Positions 22,547-31,489 of a stretch of 36,567 bases of DNA are shown here, piece after piece (positions within the stretch are counted from its first letter, which is position 1; every line of letters starts with the position of its first letter). The stretch is taken from NCBI GenBank assembly GCA_945870855.1, contig CAMBTP010000029.1, forward strand, positions 1-36,567, written 5' to 3'. This stretch comes from Prosthecobacter debontii. Lineage in GTDB: Bacteria; Verrucomicrobiota; Verrucomicrobiia; Verrucomicrobiales; Akkermansiaceae. Under the pieces are notes generated by a model, which was not told the DNA's origin, searched no databases, and saw only the letters and a list, made by a program, of their open reading frames with translations. Made by a program: the position numbers and the translations under genes.

Positions 22547-23701
22547 GTGCCTACCGTCCAACTCAAATATCAAACGTTTCATCCTTCAATCTGGCCGAAG
22601 ATGGTGGGGGAGGTTTCCCGGGATGCGAAGGCGGGGGATTTGGTAGAAGTGATCGGAAAACAGGGCACTCGCTTCGGTTGGGGGCTCTGGAATCCTAAGG
22701 CGCGAATGCCGTTGCGCATCGTCAGCCACTCGCTGGAGGAGATCGACGAGACGTTTTTTGAGAGAGCGATTGCGAGGGCAGGCAAGCTGCGGCGGGATGT
22801 CTTGAAGCTCGATGGCGAGACGGAATGCTACCGTTGCGTGCATGGCGATGCGGATTTTATGCCGGGGATCGTCGCGGACAAGTTCGGTGATGTGCTCTCG
22901 GTGGAGATCACGGCGCTGGGTGCGTGGATGCGCTTGGAGAAATGGCTGCCGCTGATACATGAGGCGTTCGGAACGCGGAAAGTAGTGCTTCAGATCGATG
23001 CGGATCTGGCGAAAATTGAGGGGATTCCGAGGAGCGGTGGGGTGGAGAGTGACAAGGTGCGCTTGGTGAAGGTGGTGGAGAATGGCGTGCGGTATGAGAT
23101 CGATTTCACCACCGGCCACAAGACAGGTTTTTTCTGCGATCAGCGGGATAACCGGAAACAATTCAGGGGAATCGTAGAGGGGAAATCAGTGCTCGATCTC
23201 TGCTGTTACTCTGGCGGTTTCGCGGTATCTGCGGCGCTTGGTGGCGCAGCTGAGGTTACGGCGGTGGATCTCGACGAGGCAGCTGTCGCGATGGCGAAGC
23301 GCAACGCAAATCTCAACGACACGAAGATCAAGCTCACCCACGCTGACGCCTTCACCTGGATGCGGACGATGCTTGAGAACGAACGGAAGTGGGACGTGGT
23401 GATGGTCGATCCACCGAAATTCATGTTCGGAAAAGAGGACGAGGCGGGCTACGCGAAATACCACGACATCAACAAGCTCGCGGCACAGCTCGTCGAGAAA
23501 GATGGCGTGATGGTGACCTGCTCGTGTTCCGGGCAACTGGGCGTGGAGGCTTTCGAAAACATCGTCACCAACGTGATCCACCGCCAAGACAAGCGGCTCC
23601 AAGTCTTCGCCCGCACCGGCGCGGGCGGCGATCACCCTACCCTCTCGAACTATCCTGAATCTCGATATCTTAAAGCGATCTGGGGACGGATAATCGGATA
23701 G
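22547..23701 (+). CDS. class I SAM-dependent rRNA methyltransferase, RlmI-like
   Basis: A 384-residue protein with an N-terminal PUA domain (about 1-75; HPSIWPKMVGEV, GDLVEVIGKQGTRFGWGLWN) and a C-terminal m5C-type methyltransferase: FTTGHKTGFFCDQRDNRK, motif I VLDLCCYSGGFAVSAALGG, VTAVDLDEAAVAMAKRNA, motif IV MVDPPKFMF and VTCSCSGQLGVEAF. The architecture matches RlmI, which modifies 23S rRNA C1962; the exact site here is inferred. The start is a GTG at 22547, 61 bp after the kinase gene. Transcription may continue from the thiamine operon, but nothing in the function links them. Confidence 0.9.
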   Translation: MPTVQLKYQTFHPSIWPKMVGEVSRDAKAGDLVEVIGKQGTRFGWGLWNPKARMPLRIVSHSLEEIDETFFERAIARAGKLRRDVLKLDGETECYRCVHGDADFMPGIVADKFGDVLSVEITALGAWMRLEKWLPLIHEAFGTRKVVLQIDADLAKIEGIPRSGGVESDKVRLVKVVENGVRYEIDFTTGHKTGFFCDQRDNRKQFRGIVEGKSVLDLCCYSGGFAVSAALGGAAEVTAVDLDEAAVAMAKRNANLNDTKIKLTHADAFTWMRTMLENERKWDVVMVDPPKFMFGKEDEAGYAKYHDINKLAAQLVEKDGVMVTCSCSGQLGVEAFENIVTNVIHRQDKRLQVFARTGAGGDHPTLSNYPESRYLKAIWGRIIG

Positions 23702-23767
23702 TTTCAGTGAGCTAGACCGCAGCCACCAACCGCAGCACCGCATCCCGCGAACACCTTAAAGCCTTGA

Positions 23768-23965
23768 AAGCACGGCATAAATCCTAGCGAGTCTTCGGAA
23801 TACAAGCACGTCGTTCTCTCGCTGATCTTCCTCAAGTTCGTTTCCGATAAGTTCGAGGAGCGGCGCGCCGCGCTGATTGCGGAGGGGAAAGAGGCCTATG
23901 TGGATATGGTGGAGTTCTACACCATGCAGAATGTCTTCTACCTGCCGAAAACCTCCTATCGCTAA
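23768..23965 (+). pseudogene. hsdM (type I restriction-modification methyltransferase) N-terminal fragment
   Basis: A 65-codon open stretch reads SESSEYKHVVLSLIFLKFVS, then DKFEERRAALIAEGKE, then FYTMQNVFYLPKTSYR, and ends at TAA 23963-23965. This is the conserved N-terminal HsdM segment (normally ..EYKHVVLGLIFLKYISD.FEERR.....ENVFW.P). It has no start codon of its own (an in-frame TGA at 23765-23767) and nothing of the catalytic NPPF domain. No hsdS or hsdR is nearby. It is debris next to the repeat copy at 23980. Confidence 0.85.
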
Positions 23966-23979
23966 GGGACAGACTCTTT

Positions 23980-24103
23980 GTTTTAGCAGGACACCGGAAA
24001 TGCGCGTCGGCTGAAAAAACTTGAGAAATGTCACAATGAAGCACCTGACCCCACAAGAAAAAACTTGAGAAAATGTCACAATGAAGCACCTGACCCCACA
24101 AGA
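23980..24103. repeat. second locus of the TGTCACAATGAAG repeat family, tandem pair
   Basis: Two near-identical units of about 45 bp lie at 24014-24058 and 24058-24103, differing by one A (GAGAAATG versus GAGAAAATG). Each carries AAAAAACTTGAG, TGTCACAATGAAG and CACCTGACCCCACAAGA. The preceding bases (AGCAGGACACCGGAAATGCG) parallel those before the pair at 235-347. It lies exactly between the hsdM remnant and the truncated 5' side of the HAD gene. Confidence 0.75.
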
Positions 24104-24174
24104 CCGCCCCCAAGCAGGCGATCATCGCGTTTGTCGAGAAAACCACCAAGGAAGGTGCACCCGGCTTCGTCCTT

Positions 24175-24990
24175 ATGCCCGAGCGCATCGCCGTTTTCGA
24201 TAACGACGGCTGCCTCTGGGCCGAGCAACCGATGTATTTCCAAGCCTTTTTTGTGTTCGACCGCATCAAGGCCCTCGCGCCTCAGCACCCGGAATGGAAG
24301 GAAAAAGAACCCTTCGCTTCGGTGCTCAAGGGCGACATGAAAGCCGCGCTTGCCGGCGGCGAACACGCCCTGCTCGAGATGGTCATGGCCACCCACGCAG
24401 GCATGACCACCGAAGAGTTTGAAAAATCCGTCATCGACTGGCTCGCCACCGCGAAACACCCCACGACCGGACGCCCCTTCACCGAAATGGTCTATCAGCC
24501 GATGCTTGAACTGCTCGTGTATCTGCGGGCTAACGGTTTCAAAACTTTCATCGTCTCCGGCGGCGGCATCGAGTTCATGCGGCCATGGGCCGAGAAAGTC
24601 TATGGCATCCCGCCCGAACAAATCATCGGTTCCAGCATCAAGTCAAAATACGAACTCCGCGACGGCAAACCCGTCATCGTCAAACTGCCGGAGCTGAATT
24701 TCATCGACGACAAAGGCGGTAAACCCGTCGGCATTCACCATCACATCGGCCGCCGCCCCATCTTCGCTGCGGGCAACTCCGACGGCGATTTCGAAATGCT
24801 CGAATGGACCACCGCCGGCAAGGGCTCGCGCCTCGGAATGATCATCCACCATACTGACGCCGAGCGCGAGTTCGCCTACGACCGCGAAAGCCACATCGGC
24901 AAGCTCGAAAAAGGACTCGACGAAGCCGACGCGAAAGGCTGGATTATCACCGATATGAAGAGCGACTGGCAGACCGTTTTCGCTCGCTGA
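24175..24990 (+). CDS. HAD-superfamily phosphatase, 5'-truncated
   Basis: A 271-residue HAD-like hydrolase. Motif I is FDNDGCLWAEQPMYFQ (nucleophile Asp9, acid/base Asp11), motif II FKTFIVSGGGIEFMRPW, and motif IV region IFAAGNSDGDFEMLEWT. The protein should dephosphorylate a small substrate. In frame upstream of ATG 24175 the reading continues PKQAIIAFVEKTTKEGAPGF back to about 24106 without any start codon. This is the part that in related proteins follows an N-terminal signal peptide and a W.DG.AKQAI motif. The repeat at 24014-24103 has therefore replaced the original 5' end. The present start removes the export signal and about 40 or more residues. Whether it is still functional is unclear. 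DUF1254 genes follow 18 bp later. Confidence 0.8.
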   Translation: MPERIAVFDNDGCLWAEQPMYFQAFFVFDRIKALAPQHPEWKEKEPFASVLKGDMKAALAGGEHALLEMVMATHAGMTTEEFEKSVIDWLATAKHPTTGRPFTEMVYQPMLELLVYLRANGFKTFIVSGGGIEFMRPWAEKVYGIPPEQIIGSSIKSKYELRDGKPVIVKLPELNFIDDKGGKPVGIHHHIGRRPIFAAGNSDGDFEMLEWTTAGKGSRLGMIIHHTDAEREFAYDRESHIGKLEKGLDEADAKGWIITDMKSDWQTVFAR

Positions 24991-25008
24991 TTCTAAATAC
25001 AAATTCCG

Positions 25009-26472
25009 ATGAGAAAAACCATTGCAACAATTCTAACCGCCACCTTCTCACTCCATTGCGCGGGTGTCTTCGCGCAGGAACTGCCCACCACGGGCACCGT
25101 CGAGTCCCCTCTCGGCCGGCTCGAAGTCAAGAACGGCTACCCGACCGATGAGACGGTCACCAAGCTCTACGATGCCCTCGATTTCCAGCGCGCCTGTCAG
25201 GCTTACCTCTGGGCCTTGCCCTACATCGCGATGGCCGAGTGGCAGCGCGAACAACGCGAAACCTTCGGCGCGGGCGAGCTCGATTACGTGGATTATCTCG
25301 ACTACAAGGACAAGCTCGGTTTGCTCACCGCCAATGCCACGACGCCCTATTCCATGGCGTTTCCGAACCTCGAAAAAACCGGCCCGCTGGTCTTCGAAAT
25401 TCCCGCCGGGGCCATAGCGGGCGGCCTCGCTGATTTCTGGCAGCGCCCGCTCACCGATACCGGAGCTCTCGGGCCGGAGAAGATGCAGGGCGGCAAGTTC
25501 CTTATCCTCGGTCCTGGTCACCACGACATGCAGCCAGAAGGATACTTTATCTTCCGCTGCCCTACCAACAACATGTGGGCAGGCGCTCGCGGTCTCGATC
25601 CGGACAAGACGAAAGCCGCGGAGTTGATCGGCAAGATGCGTATCTACCCCTACGCCCAGCGCGAGAATCCCCCGGTCACGAAACACCTCCGCCCTGAAGG
25701 CCGGAAGTGGACCGGCGAGCAGCCGCGCGGCATGGCCTATTGGGAAAGCCTTGCGCGGCTGATCAACGAAGAGCCGCCCATCGAGCGCGACCGCATGATC
25801 CTCGCAATGCTCGTCCCGCTCGGTATCGAAAAAGGCAAACCCTTCCAGCCCAACGCACGGCAGAAACAGATTCTAACAGACGCCGCCAATACCGGCGAAC
25901 TCATGGCCCGCGCCAACGGGTATGCGAAGCGCTTTGAGGGAGCCATCGTCTGGCCCGGCAAGAAGTGGGAGATTTCGCTATTCCTCAAGGAAACGAACCA
26001 AGAAGCTGAGAATCACACCCAGCTCGATGAGCGCGCCTCCTGGTTCTACGAGGCCGTGGGCGTGACCATCGGCATGATGGGTCGCACCGTGGGCGCGGGT
26101 CAGCTCTATCTCGAATCCCAGAAAGACAGCACCGGCGCGTGGCTCGACGGCGGCAAGAATTACAAACTCACCATACCGAAAGATGCGCCCGTCGCGCAGT
26201 TCTGGTCCTTCAGTGTCTACGACAACGAAAGCCGCTGCCTGATCGACAGCGGCAGCTATCCCGACCGTTCTTCGCGCGACGACATTACCACCAACGCCGA
26301 TGGCTCCGTGGACTTGTATTTCGGCCCCGAAGCTCCCGTCGGCAAGCCCGCGAAAAACTGGATCAAGACCCTGCCCGGCAAAGGCTGGTTCACCTACTTC
26401 CGCCTGTATGCCCCCACGCAGCCATACTTTGACCGATCATGGGTGCTGCCGGATATCGAACTCGTGAAGTGA
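25009..26472 (+). CDS. exported DUF1254/DUF1214 protein (first paralogue)
   Basis: A 487-residue secreted protein with signal peptide MRKTIATILTATFSLHCAGVFA. The DUF1254 domain (about 55-190) has DFQRACQAYLWALPYIAMAEW, LTANATTPYSM and PGAIAGGLADFWQRPLTD-type blocks. The DUF1214 domain (about 350-470) has KNYKLTIPKDAPVAQFWSFS, VYDNESRCLID and GWFTYFRLYAPTQPYFDRSW. The family is widespread in Gram-negative bacteria, and its biochemical function is unknown to me. A second copy follows 37 bp downstream. The pair with the HAD phosphatase in front is a recurrent neighbourhood as far as I recall. Confidence 0.92.
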   Translation: MRKTIATILTATFSLHCAGVFAQELPTTGTVESPLGRLEVKNGYPTDETVTKLYDALDFQRACQAYLWALPYIAMAEWQREQRETFGAGELDYVDYLDYKDKLGLLTANATTPYSMAFPNLEKTGPLVFEIPAGAIAGGLADFWQRPLTDTGALGPEKMQGGKFLILGPGHHDMQPEGYFIFRCPTNNMWAGARGLDPDKTKAAELIGKMRIYPYAQRENPPVTKHLRPEGRKWTGEQPRGMAYWESLARLINEEPPIERDRMILAMLVPLGIEKGKPFQPNARQKQILTDAANTGELMARANGYAKRFEGAIVWPGKKWEISLFLKETNQEAENHTQLDERASWFYEAVGVTIGMMGRTVGAGQLYLESQKDSTGAWLDGGKNYKLTIPKDAPVAQFWSFSVYDNESRCLIDSGSYPDRSSRDDITTNADGSVDLYFGPEAPVGKPAKNWIKTLPGKGWFTYFRLYAPTQPYFDRSWVLPDIELVK

Positions 26473-26509
26473 AAATCAAGCGACTCCTCTAAATCAAACC
26501 GTTCCAAAC

Positions 26510-28018
26510 ATGAAGATCGCATTCATAATCACTTGCACGTTGGCGTCCATCACCTACCTCGCTCAGGCGCAAATGTCGCGTTTCGACGAACTGGCCGACA
26601 CTCCGTTTCAGGAAAACCGCCCCACTGCGGAATCCGCCGCCTTGCTCCGCGATGAGATGATGTTTCAACGGGCGACCCAGACCTATCTCTGGGCGCTGCC
26701 GCTGATCAACACGCTCGGCATGAAGAACGGCTCCGAGGAGGTCTTCGGCGCGGGCTACCATGTCCTGCCCATCTGGAAAAAGCGCCTCGACGCGAAGACT
26801 CTCGTCACCACCCCCAACTCCGATGTGCTCTACGCCATGGGTTATCTGGACCTTGGGAGGGACGGACCGATGGTTTTGGACGCCCCTCCCGGACTCCAGG
26901 GCATCCTGCTGGATTTCTGGCAGCGTCCGATCCCGGTCGATGGCGGCAAGTTTGCAGGCGATGTCGGCTTGCCCGGCCCCGATGCCGGGAAAGGCGGAAA
27001 ATTCCTCATTCTTCCTCCTGGCTATTCCGGTGAAATTCCGCCCGATCACTTTGTTTATCGTTCCGGCACCAACAACGTCTTCGTTTTCCTGCGCGGGTTT
27101 TACGAAGATCCAAAGAACCTCGCACCCGCCGTGGCGCATGTCGAGAAGGTGAAAATCCACCCGCTCCATGGAGAGGCAAAATCGATGGTCTTTCCGGATG
27201 CGTCCGGTGTTCCGGCAAACCTTTTGCCGGTGAGTGACGGCAGTGTTTTCGACGACCTCAAGAAGCTCGTCGATAGCGAAGGTTCCCATCTCGCTGAGTC
27301 CGATTCGCTTGGGATGCTTGCCTCCATCGGAATCATCAAGGGACAACCTTTTTCTCCCGATGAAAAGACCCGCGCAATCTTCGAACGCGCCGCGAAGACC
27401 GCCTACAAGATGAGCCGGGTCATCGGCTTCCAGGAATCGAACGCCGCCGGTTCGCTGAAAATCCATCCTGACCGCCAGTGGATCAATCCTCTGGATAACA
27501 TCGCTCCGCCCGGCCCGCTCAAGAGCCTCGACCTTTCCTGGAAGAACACGGTCGGCAACCACCTCGACCTCGATGCCCGGATCTGGTTTTTCACCAACTA
27601 CTATTCCGTGAGTCCCGGCATGTTGTCGAAGATCCCCGGCAAGGGAGCGGCCTACATGATCGCATTCACTGATTCCGAAGGTGCACCCCTCTCCGGCGGG
27701 AAAAAATATCGGCTCAAACTGCCTGCCAACATCCCCGCCGCAAACTTCTGGTCCGTCACTCTCTACGAGGCGGAAAATGCCTCTGGCCTCGCCAATGGCC
27801 AGCCGTTTCCATCGCTCGGTTCGCGCGACAAGCCCACGCAAAATCCCGACGGTAGCACCGAGCTCTTCTTCGGAGAGCAATCACCCGAGGGCAAGCAAAG
27901 CAACTGGCTTGCGACCGTTCCTGGCAAAGGCTACTTCGCCATCATCCGTCTCTACGGCCCGACGGAAGCAGCTATCGACCGCAGTTGGAAGCCAGGTGAT
28001 TTCGAAGTATCGGAATAA
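26510..28018 (+). CDS. exported DUF1254/DUF1214 protein (second paralogue)
   Basis: A 502-residue secreted protein with signal peptide MKIAFIITCTLASITYLAQA and the same two-domain layout as its upstream neighbour: MMFQRATQTYLWALPLINTL, TTPNSDVLYAMGYLDL, PGLQGILLDFWQRP in the first domain, and KKYRLKLPANIPAANFWSVT, LYEAENASGLANG, GYFAIIRLYGPTEAAIDRSW in the second. The two paralogues are clearly diverged, so the duplication is old and they probably differ in role. No catalytic residue set is known to me. Transcription likely continues into aqpZ 95 bp later. Confidence 0.92.
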   Translation: MKIAFIITCTLASITYLAQAQMSRFDELADTPFQENRPTAESAALLRDEMMFQRATQTYLWALPLINTLGMKNGSEEVFGAGYHVLPIWKKRLDAKTLVTTPNSDVLYAMGYLDLGRDGPMVLDAPPGLQGILLDFWQRPIPVDGGKFAGDVGLPGPDAGKGGKFLILPPGYSGEIPPDHFVYRSGTNNVFVFLRGFYEDPKNLAPAVAHVEKVKIHPLHGEAKSMVFPDASGVPANLLPVSDGSVFDDLKKLVDSEGSHLAESDSLGMLASIGIIKGQPFSPDEKTRAIFERAAKTAYKMSRVIGFQESNAAGSLKIHPDRQWINPLDNIAPPGPLKSLDLSWKNTVGNHLDLDARIWFFTNYYSVSPGMLSKIPGKGAAYMIAFTDSEGAPLSGGKKYRLKLPANIPAANFWSVTLYEAENASGLANGQPFPSLGSRDKPTQNPDGSTELFFGEQSPEGKQSNWLATVPGKGYFAIIRLYGPTEAAIDRSWKPGDFEVSE

Positions 28019-28113
28019 TGACACCTCCCCACCATGATCCACAGTAACGAAGCCGCTTTGAAAAAGTGCAGCAGAATCTCCCATAACTTATCTCCACACA
28101 CACCACCAATACC

Positions 28114-28836
28114 ATGACACTGAAAAACAAACTGATCGCCGAATTCTTCGGCACCTTCTGGCTCGTCTTCGGCGGCTGCGGCAGTGCAGTCCTCGCGGCG
28201 ATGTTCCTTACCACCGGCGAAAATCCGGTCCAACTCGGCATCGGCTTTGTCGGCGTCTCGCTGGCCTTCGGCCTCACCGTGATGACCATGGCCTATGCCA
28301 TCGGCCACATCTCGGGCTGCCACCTCAATCCGGCGGTCACCGTCGGGCTCGTGGTTGCCGGGCGCCATCCGAAGTCGGAAATGATTCCCTACTTCGTGGC
28401 ACAGGTGATCGGCGGTATCGCCGGAGCGGCGGTTCTTTATCTGATCGCCAGTGGTAAGGAAGGTTTCTCCACCGCTGGCGGATTTGCATCCAACGGCTTC
28501 GGCGCGCACTCGCCGGGCGGCTACTCGATGGTTGCGGCACTCGTCGCGGAAATCGTTCTCACGTTCTTTTTCCTCCTGATCATTCTCGGAGCAACCGACA
28601 AGCGCGCTCCCGCCGGCTTCGCACCCATCGCCATCGGCCTCGGCCTGACCCTGATCCACCTCATCGGCATCCCGGTCACCAATCTCTCGGTGAACCCCGC
28701 CCGCAGCACCGGCCCCGCGATGTTTGTCGGCGGCTGGGCCATCGCGCAGCTCTGGCTATTCTGGGTCGCCCCCATCATCGGTGCGGCTCTCGCGGGCATC
28801 GTCTATCCGCTGATTTCCGGCGGGAAAAAATCCTGA
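28114..28836 (+). CDS. aqpZ: aquaporin Z
   Basis: A 240-residue inner-membrane water channel. The two NPA boxes are HLNPAV (Asn72) and [11 protein letters not shown] (Asn194), with the selectivity-filter Arg197 right after the second. His182 in LIHLIGIP and an upstream Phe45 fit the narrow, water-selective filter of AqpZ rather than a glycerol facilitator. The residue before SVNPAR is Leu, where E. coli AqpZ has Thr, a common variant at a position that contributes a backbone carbonyl. It is unusual here in being embedded in a row of secreted proteins. A strong GC hairpin follows it at 28848. Confidence 0.95.
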   Translation: MTLKNKLIAEFFGTFWLVFGGCGSAVLAAMFLTTGENPVQLGIGFVGVSLAFGLTVMTMAYAIGHISGCHLNPAVTVGLVVAGRHPKSEMIPYFVAQVIGGIAGAAVLYLIASGKEGFSTAGGFASNGFGAHSPGGYSMVAALVAEIVLTFFFLLIILGATDKRAPAGFAPIAIGLGLTLIHLIGIPVTNLSVNPARSTGPAMFVGGWAIAQLWLFWVAPIIGAALAGIVYPLISGGKKS

Positions 28837-28847
28837 ACTTGATACTA

Positions 28848-28874
28848 CGGCTCCGCGCCCCGTGCGCGGAGCCG
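28848..28874 (+). terminator. GC-rich hairpin after aqpZ
   Basis: CGGCTCCGCGC (28848-28858) pairs perfectly with GCGCGGAGCCG (28864-28874) around CCCGT, followed only by CTTTCC. An 11-bp perfect stem 11 bp after the stop codon should reduce read-through or protect the 3' end. The short T-tract makes complete termination doubtful. Confidence 0.6.
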
Positions 28875-28932
28875 CTTTCCACTTCCCTACCTTGCCACGT
28901 CCTCTCCAGTTCCTGAAATCAGCACTCGTCCC

Positions 28933-29712
28933 ATGAAACCCTGCATCCCATACCTTGCCATCGCGTTGGGCACGCCGCTCCTCCATGCGGAAGACGCGGA
29001 TCTCGCCCAAAAACTCTCCAATCCTGTCGCCGATCTCATCAGCGTGCCGATCCAGAGCAACTACGACTTCGGCATCGGCCCCGGGGACGGCACGCGGTGG
29101 ACGACGAATATCCAGCCTGTCATTCCCATCGGCCTGAATGAGGATTGGAACCTGATCTCGCGTACCATCCTACCGGTGATCGAACAAAATGGCATCTTAC
29201 CCGGCGGTGCGGCGGACGAGTTCGGTCTCGGCGATGTCGTGCAGAGCTTTTTCTTCTCACCGAAATCCAGCGATCCAATCTGGGGCGTCGGCCCTGTTTT
29301 CCTGATTCCCACCGGCACGGATGCCATCCTCGGAACGGAGAAATGGGGAGTTGGCCCCACCGCCGTCGTACTGAAACAGCATGGGCCGTGGACTTACGGC
29401 GCGCTTGCCAACCATATCTGGGATGTCGCCGGGGATGATAGCCGTGGCTCGGTCAACGCCACATTCCTGCAGCCTTTCGTTAGCTTCACCACGCCGCAGG
29501 CCACTACCTACTCGCTGAATTTGGAGAATACCTACAACTGGCAGAACAATGAGTGGAACGTGCCTGTCAACCTTGTGGTCAGCCAACTGGTGAAAATTGG
29601 TAATCAACCAGTCCAGTTTTTCGCAGGTGCTCGCTACAATCTGGAAAGCCCTATCGGTGGGGCCGGGTGGGGGCTACGCCTAGGACTTACATTCCTTTTC
29701 CCCAAGAGCTAA
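28933..29712 (+). CDS. outer-membrane 'transporter'-type beta-barrel protein
   Basis: A 259-residue exported protein with signal peptide MKPCIPYLAIALGTPLLHA. The body is a run of amphipathic strands (LISVPIQSNYDFGIGPGDG, WTTNIQPVIPIGLNEDWNLI, WGVGPVFLIPTGTD, WGVGPTAVVLKQHGPWTYG, NLENTYNWQNNEWNVPVN, FFAGARYNLESP) and ends WGLRLGLTFLFPKS. This matches the uncharacterised outer-membrane 'transporter'/neuromedin-U-like barrels that frequently accompany DUF1254 genes. Substrate unknown. The next gene starts 15 bp downstream. Confidence 0.82.
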   Translation: MKPCIPYLAIALGTPLLHAEDADLAQKLSNPVADLISVPIQSNYDFGIGPGDGTRWTTNIQPVIPIGLNEDWNLISRTILPVIEQNGILPGGAADEFGLGDVVQSFFFSPKSSDPIWGVGPVFLIPTGTDAILGTEKWGVGPTAVVLKQHGPWTYGALANHIWDVAGDDSRGSVNATFLQPFVSFTTPQATTYSLNLENTYNWQNNEWNVPVNLVVSQLVKIGNQPVQFFAGARYNLESPIGGAGWGLRLGLTFLFPKS

Positions 29713-29727
29713 AAAATCTAACAACCA

Positions 29728-30528
29728 ATGATTATGAGAAATTATCCGTATTACCTTTGTTCCGCCATCATTCCCATCGCACTCAGCTGCCATGCGTTGG
29801 CAGGCACCTCAGTCGTCGAGCAATCCATCGCCCAGGCACCGGAAAAGCCGTCTTCCGCCTGGTGGCTCACCATCGCCCCCTACGCATGGGTCACCGCCAC
29901 CGAGGGTGACATGGGCGTAGCCGGCCGCGTCGCGCCCGTGGACATCTCGTTCGAGGACACCCTTGAGGAACTCGAATTCGCCTTTATGATTGCCGCTGAG
30001 GCGGGCATCGACCGCTGGGTCTTCGGCATCGACGCCATCTACGGCGCCTCGTCCTCTAGCGCCGCACTACCCGCCGCAGCCGCTCCGTTCACCCAGGGCA
30101 ACGTGGATTTCGACCAGTTCTTCGGTCGTGTCCACGCCGGTTATCAGGTGATCGAACAGCAAGACGCGCGACTCACCGCCTTTATCGGCATGCGCTACAG
30201 CTACCTCTCCACCGAGATTGTCCTCAGTGGCGGGGCTCCGCCAGTCACCGCCGATGGCAGTAAATCATGGGTTGATCCGGTCATCGGCATGCACGGAGTT
30301 TGGGATCTCAACGACCGCTGGTTCCTTCACGGCGGAGGCGATATCGGCGGCTTCGGTGTGAATTCCGACCTCATCTGGCAGGCAAATCTCGCCCTTGGAT
30401 ACCGCATGAGTGAGCGCCTTTCGCTTGTCGGCGGCTATCGCGGCCTTGGTGTGGATTTCACCGATGGCGGCTTCCTCGTCGATACCGTCGCCCACGGCCC
30501 AGTCATCGGGCTCAGCTACCGCTTCTGA
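29728..30528 (+). CDS. outer-membrane beta-barrel protein
   Basis: A 266-residue exported protein: signal peptide MIMRNYPYYLCSAIIPIALSCHALA (ATG 29734 is an equally good start), then alternating strands (WWLTIAPYAWVTATEGDMGV, FMIAAEAGIDRWVFGIDAIYG, GRVHAGYQVIEQQDARLTAF, IGMRYSYLSTEIVLSGG, GYRMSERLSLVGGYRGLG) and a C-terminal HGPVIGLSYRF with the terminal Phe recognised by the BAM machinery. It resembles small eight-stranded-type barrels. Function unknown; by position it probably works with the barrel just upstream. Confidence 0.8.
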   Translation: MIMRNYPYYLCSAIIPIALSCHALAGTSVVEQSIAQAPEKPSSAWWLTIAPYAWVTATEGDMGVAGRVAPVDISFEDTLEELEFAFMIAAEAGIDRWVFGIDAIYGASSSSAALPAAAAPFTQGNVDFDQFFGRVHAGYQVIEQQDARLTAFIGMRYSYLSTEIVLSGGAPPVTADGSKSWVDPVIGMHGVWDLNDRWFLHGGGDIGGFGVNSDLIWQANLALGYRMSERLSLVGGYRGLGVDFTDGGFLVDTVAHGPVIGLSYRF

Positions 30529-30546
30529 TCCAACCCCATCCATCCC

Positions 30547-31470
30547 ATGAAAACGTGCAGCCCACTCATCGCAGGCATCATCACATCCGCCCTGCTCGGC
30601 AGTGCCTTAACCGGCGCTGAGGAACTGGATCCGAGGATCGCCGCACTGCAAAAAACCGCCGCCAAATTTGTCACGGCATACAACGGTCAGGATGCCGCAG
30701 CACTCGCCGCTCTCTTCACTGCTGACGGCGAAATCACCGTTCTCGCTGGCGATCAGCTCACCAGTGGGCGCGCAGAAATCCAAACCCGCTACGAGCAAAT
30801 CTTCGCCGATGAACCACGCCGTATCTCCATCGAAGTTGGTTCCGTCAGGTTCGTCGCTCCAAACGTCGCTATCGAAGACGGCGTATTTCACCTCACTCCC
30901 GCGGATGACGAAACGGCGCCACCCCAGTCCTCTTCCTTCACCACAGTCATGGTAAAAGAGGAATCCACGCCTGATTGGCGGATCGCCAGCACCCGCACTC
31001 TCGGAGACGTCACCGATGCCGCAGGGCAACTCTCCGACCTTGCCGACATACTCAAAGGCGAGTGGACATGTCGCACCCCCGACGGTGTCCGGCTGGATCT
31101 CGCTTTAGGTTGGGACAACGGCGGGAAATTTGTCATCGGCGAAATGCTGGCCACTACTCCCGACGCGGAGCCGCAGGAAGGCAGCATCCGCATCGGTTGG
31201 GACGCCGATAAGAAACAGATCGTCTCGTGGATCTTCGATGCGGCGGGCGGTTTCAACCATGGCGCATGGATCCGCACGGATGATGGCTGGATGATCCGCT
31301 CCGAAGGAACCACCGGCGATGGCGAATCCCTCAGCGCCATCCAAGAGCTCGGCTCGCAAGGCGCTGATACCCTGATCTGGGCCGTCACCCAACGCGTCGT
31401 CGATGGTGAGAAAGCACCCGACAAAATCCTGAGGTGGGTGCGCCAAGCACCGGAGCCCACCAATGACTAA
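30547..31470 (+). CDS. exported SnoaL-like (NTF2-fold, SgcJ/EcaC-type) protein
   Basis: A 307-residue secreted protein. The signal peptide (to about residue 24, ...LGSALTGA) is followed by an NTF2-like domain at about 30-150: AAKFVTAYNGQDAAALAALF, TADGEITVLAGD and RAEIQTRYEQIF are the SgcJ/EcaC/DUF4440 pattern. A second beta-rich half (about 165-300; LKGEWTCRTPDGVRLDLAL, GSIRIGWDADKKQIVSWIFD, FNHGAWIRTDDGWMIRSEG) looks like a separate barrel or lipocalin-like unit common in PVC bacteria. The annotation 'oxidoreductase' sometimes given to the family is not supported by any cofactor motif here. It starts 18 bp after the barrel gene. Confidence 0.82.
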   Translation: MKTCSPLIAGIITSALLGSALTGAEELDPRIAALQKTAAKFVTAYNGQDAAALAALFTADGEITVLAGDQLTSGRAEIQTRYEQIFADEPRRISIEVGSVRFVAPNVAIEDGVFHLTPADDETAPPQSSSFTTVMVKEESTPDWRIASTRTLGDVTDAAGQLSDLADILKGEWTCRTPDGVRLDLALGWDNGGKFVIGEMLATTPDAEPQEGSIRIGWDADKKQIVSWIFDAAGGFNHGAWIRTDDGWMIRSEGTTGDGESLSAIQELGSQGADTLIWAVTQRVVDGEKAPDKILRWVRQAPEPTND

Positions 31471-31489
31471 CCGCTAACCGATTTCTAGT

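Noticed and set aside
26489..27880. Minus-strand open frame of 463 codons
   Set aside because: Antisense to the second DUF1254 gene, which has a signal peptide and family motifs; the antisense frame is a shadow.
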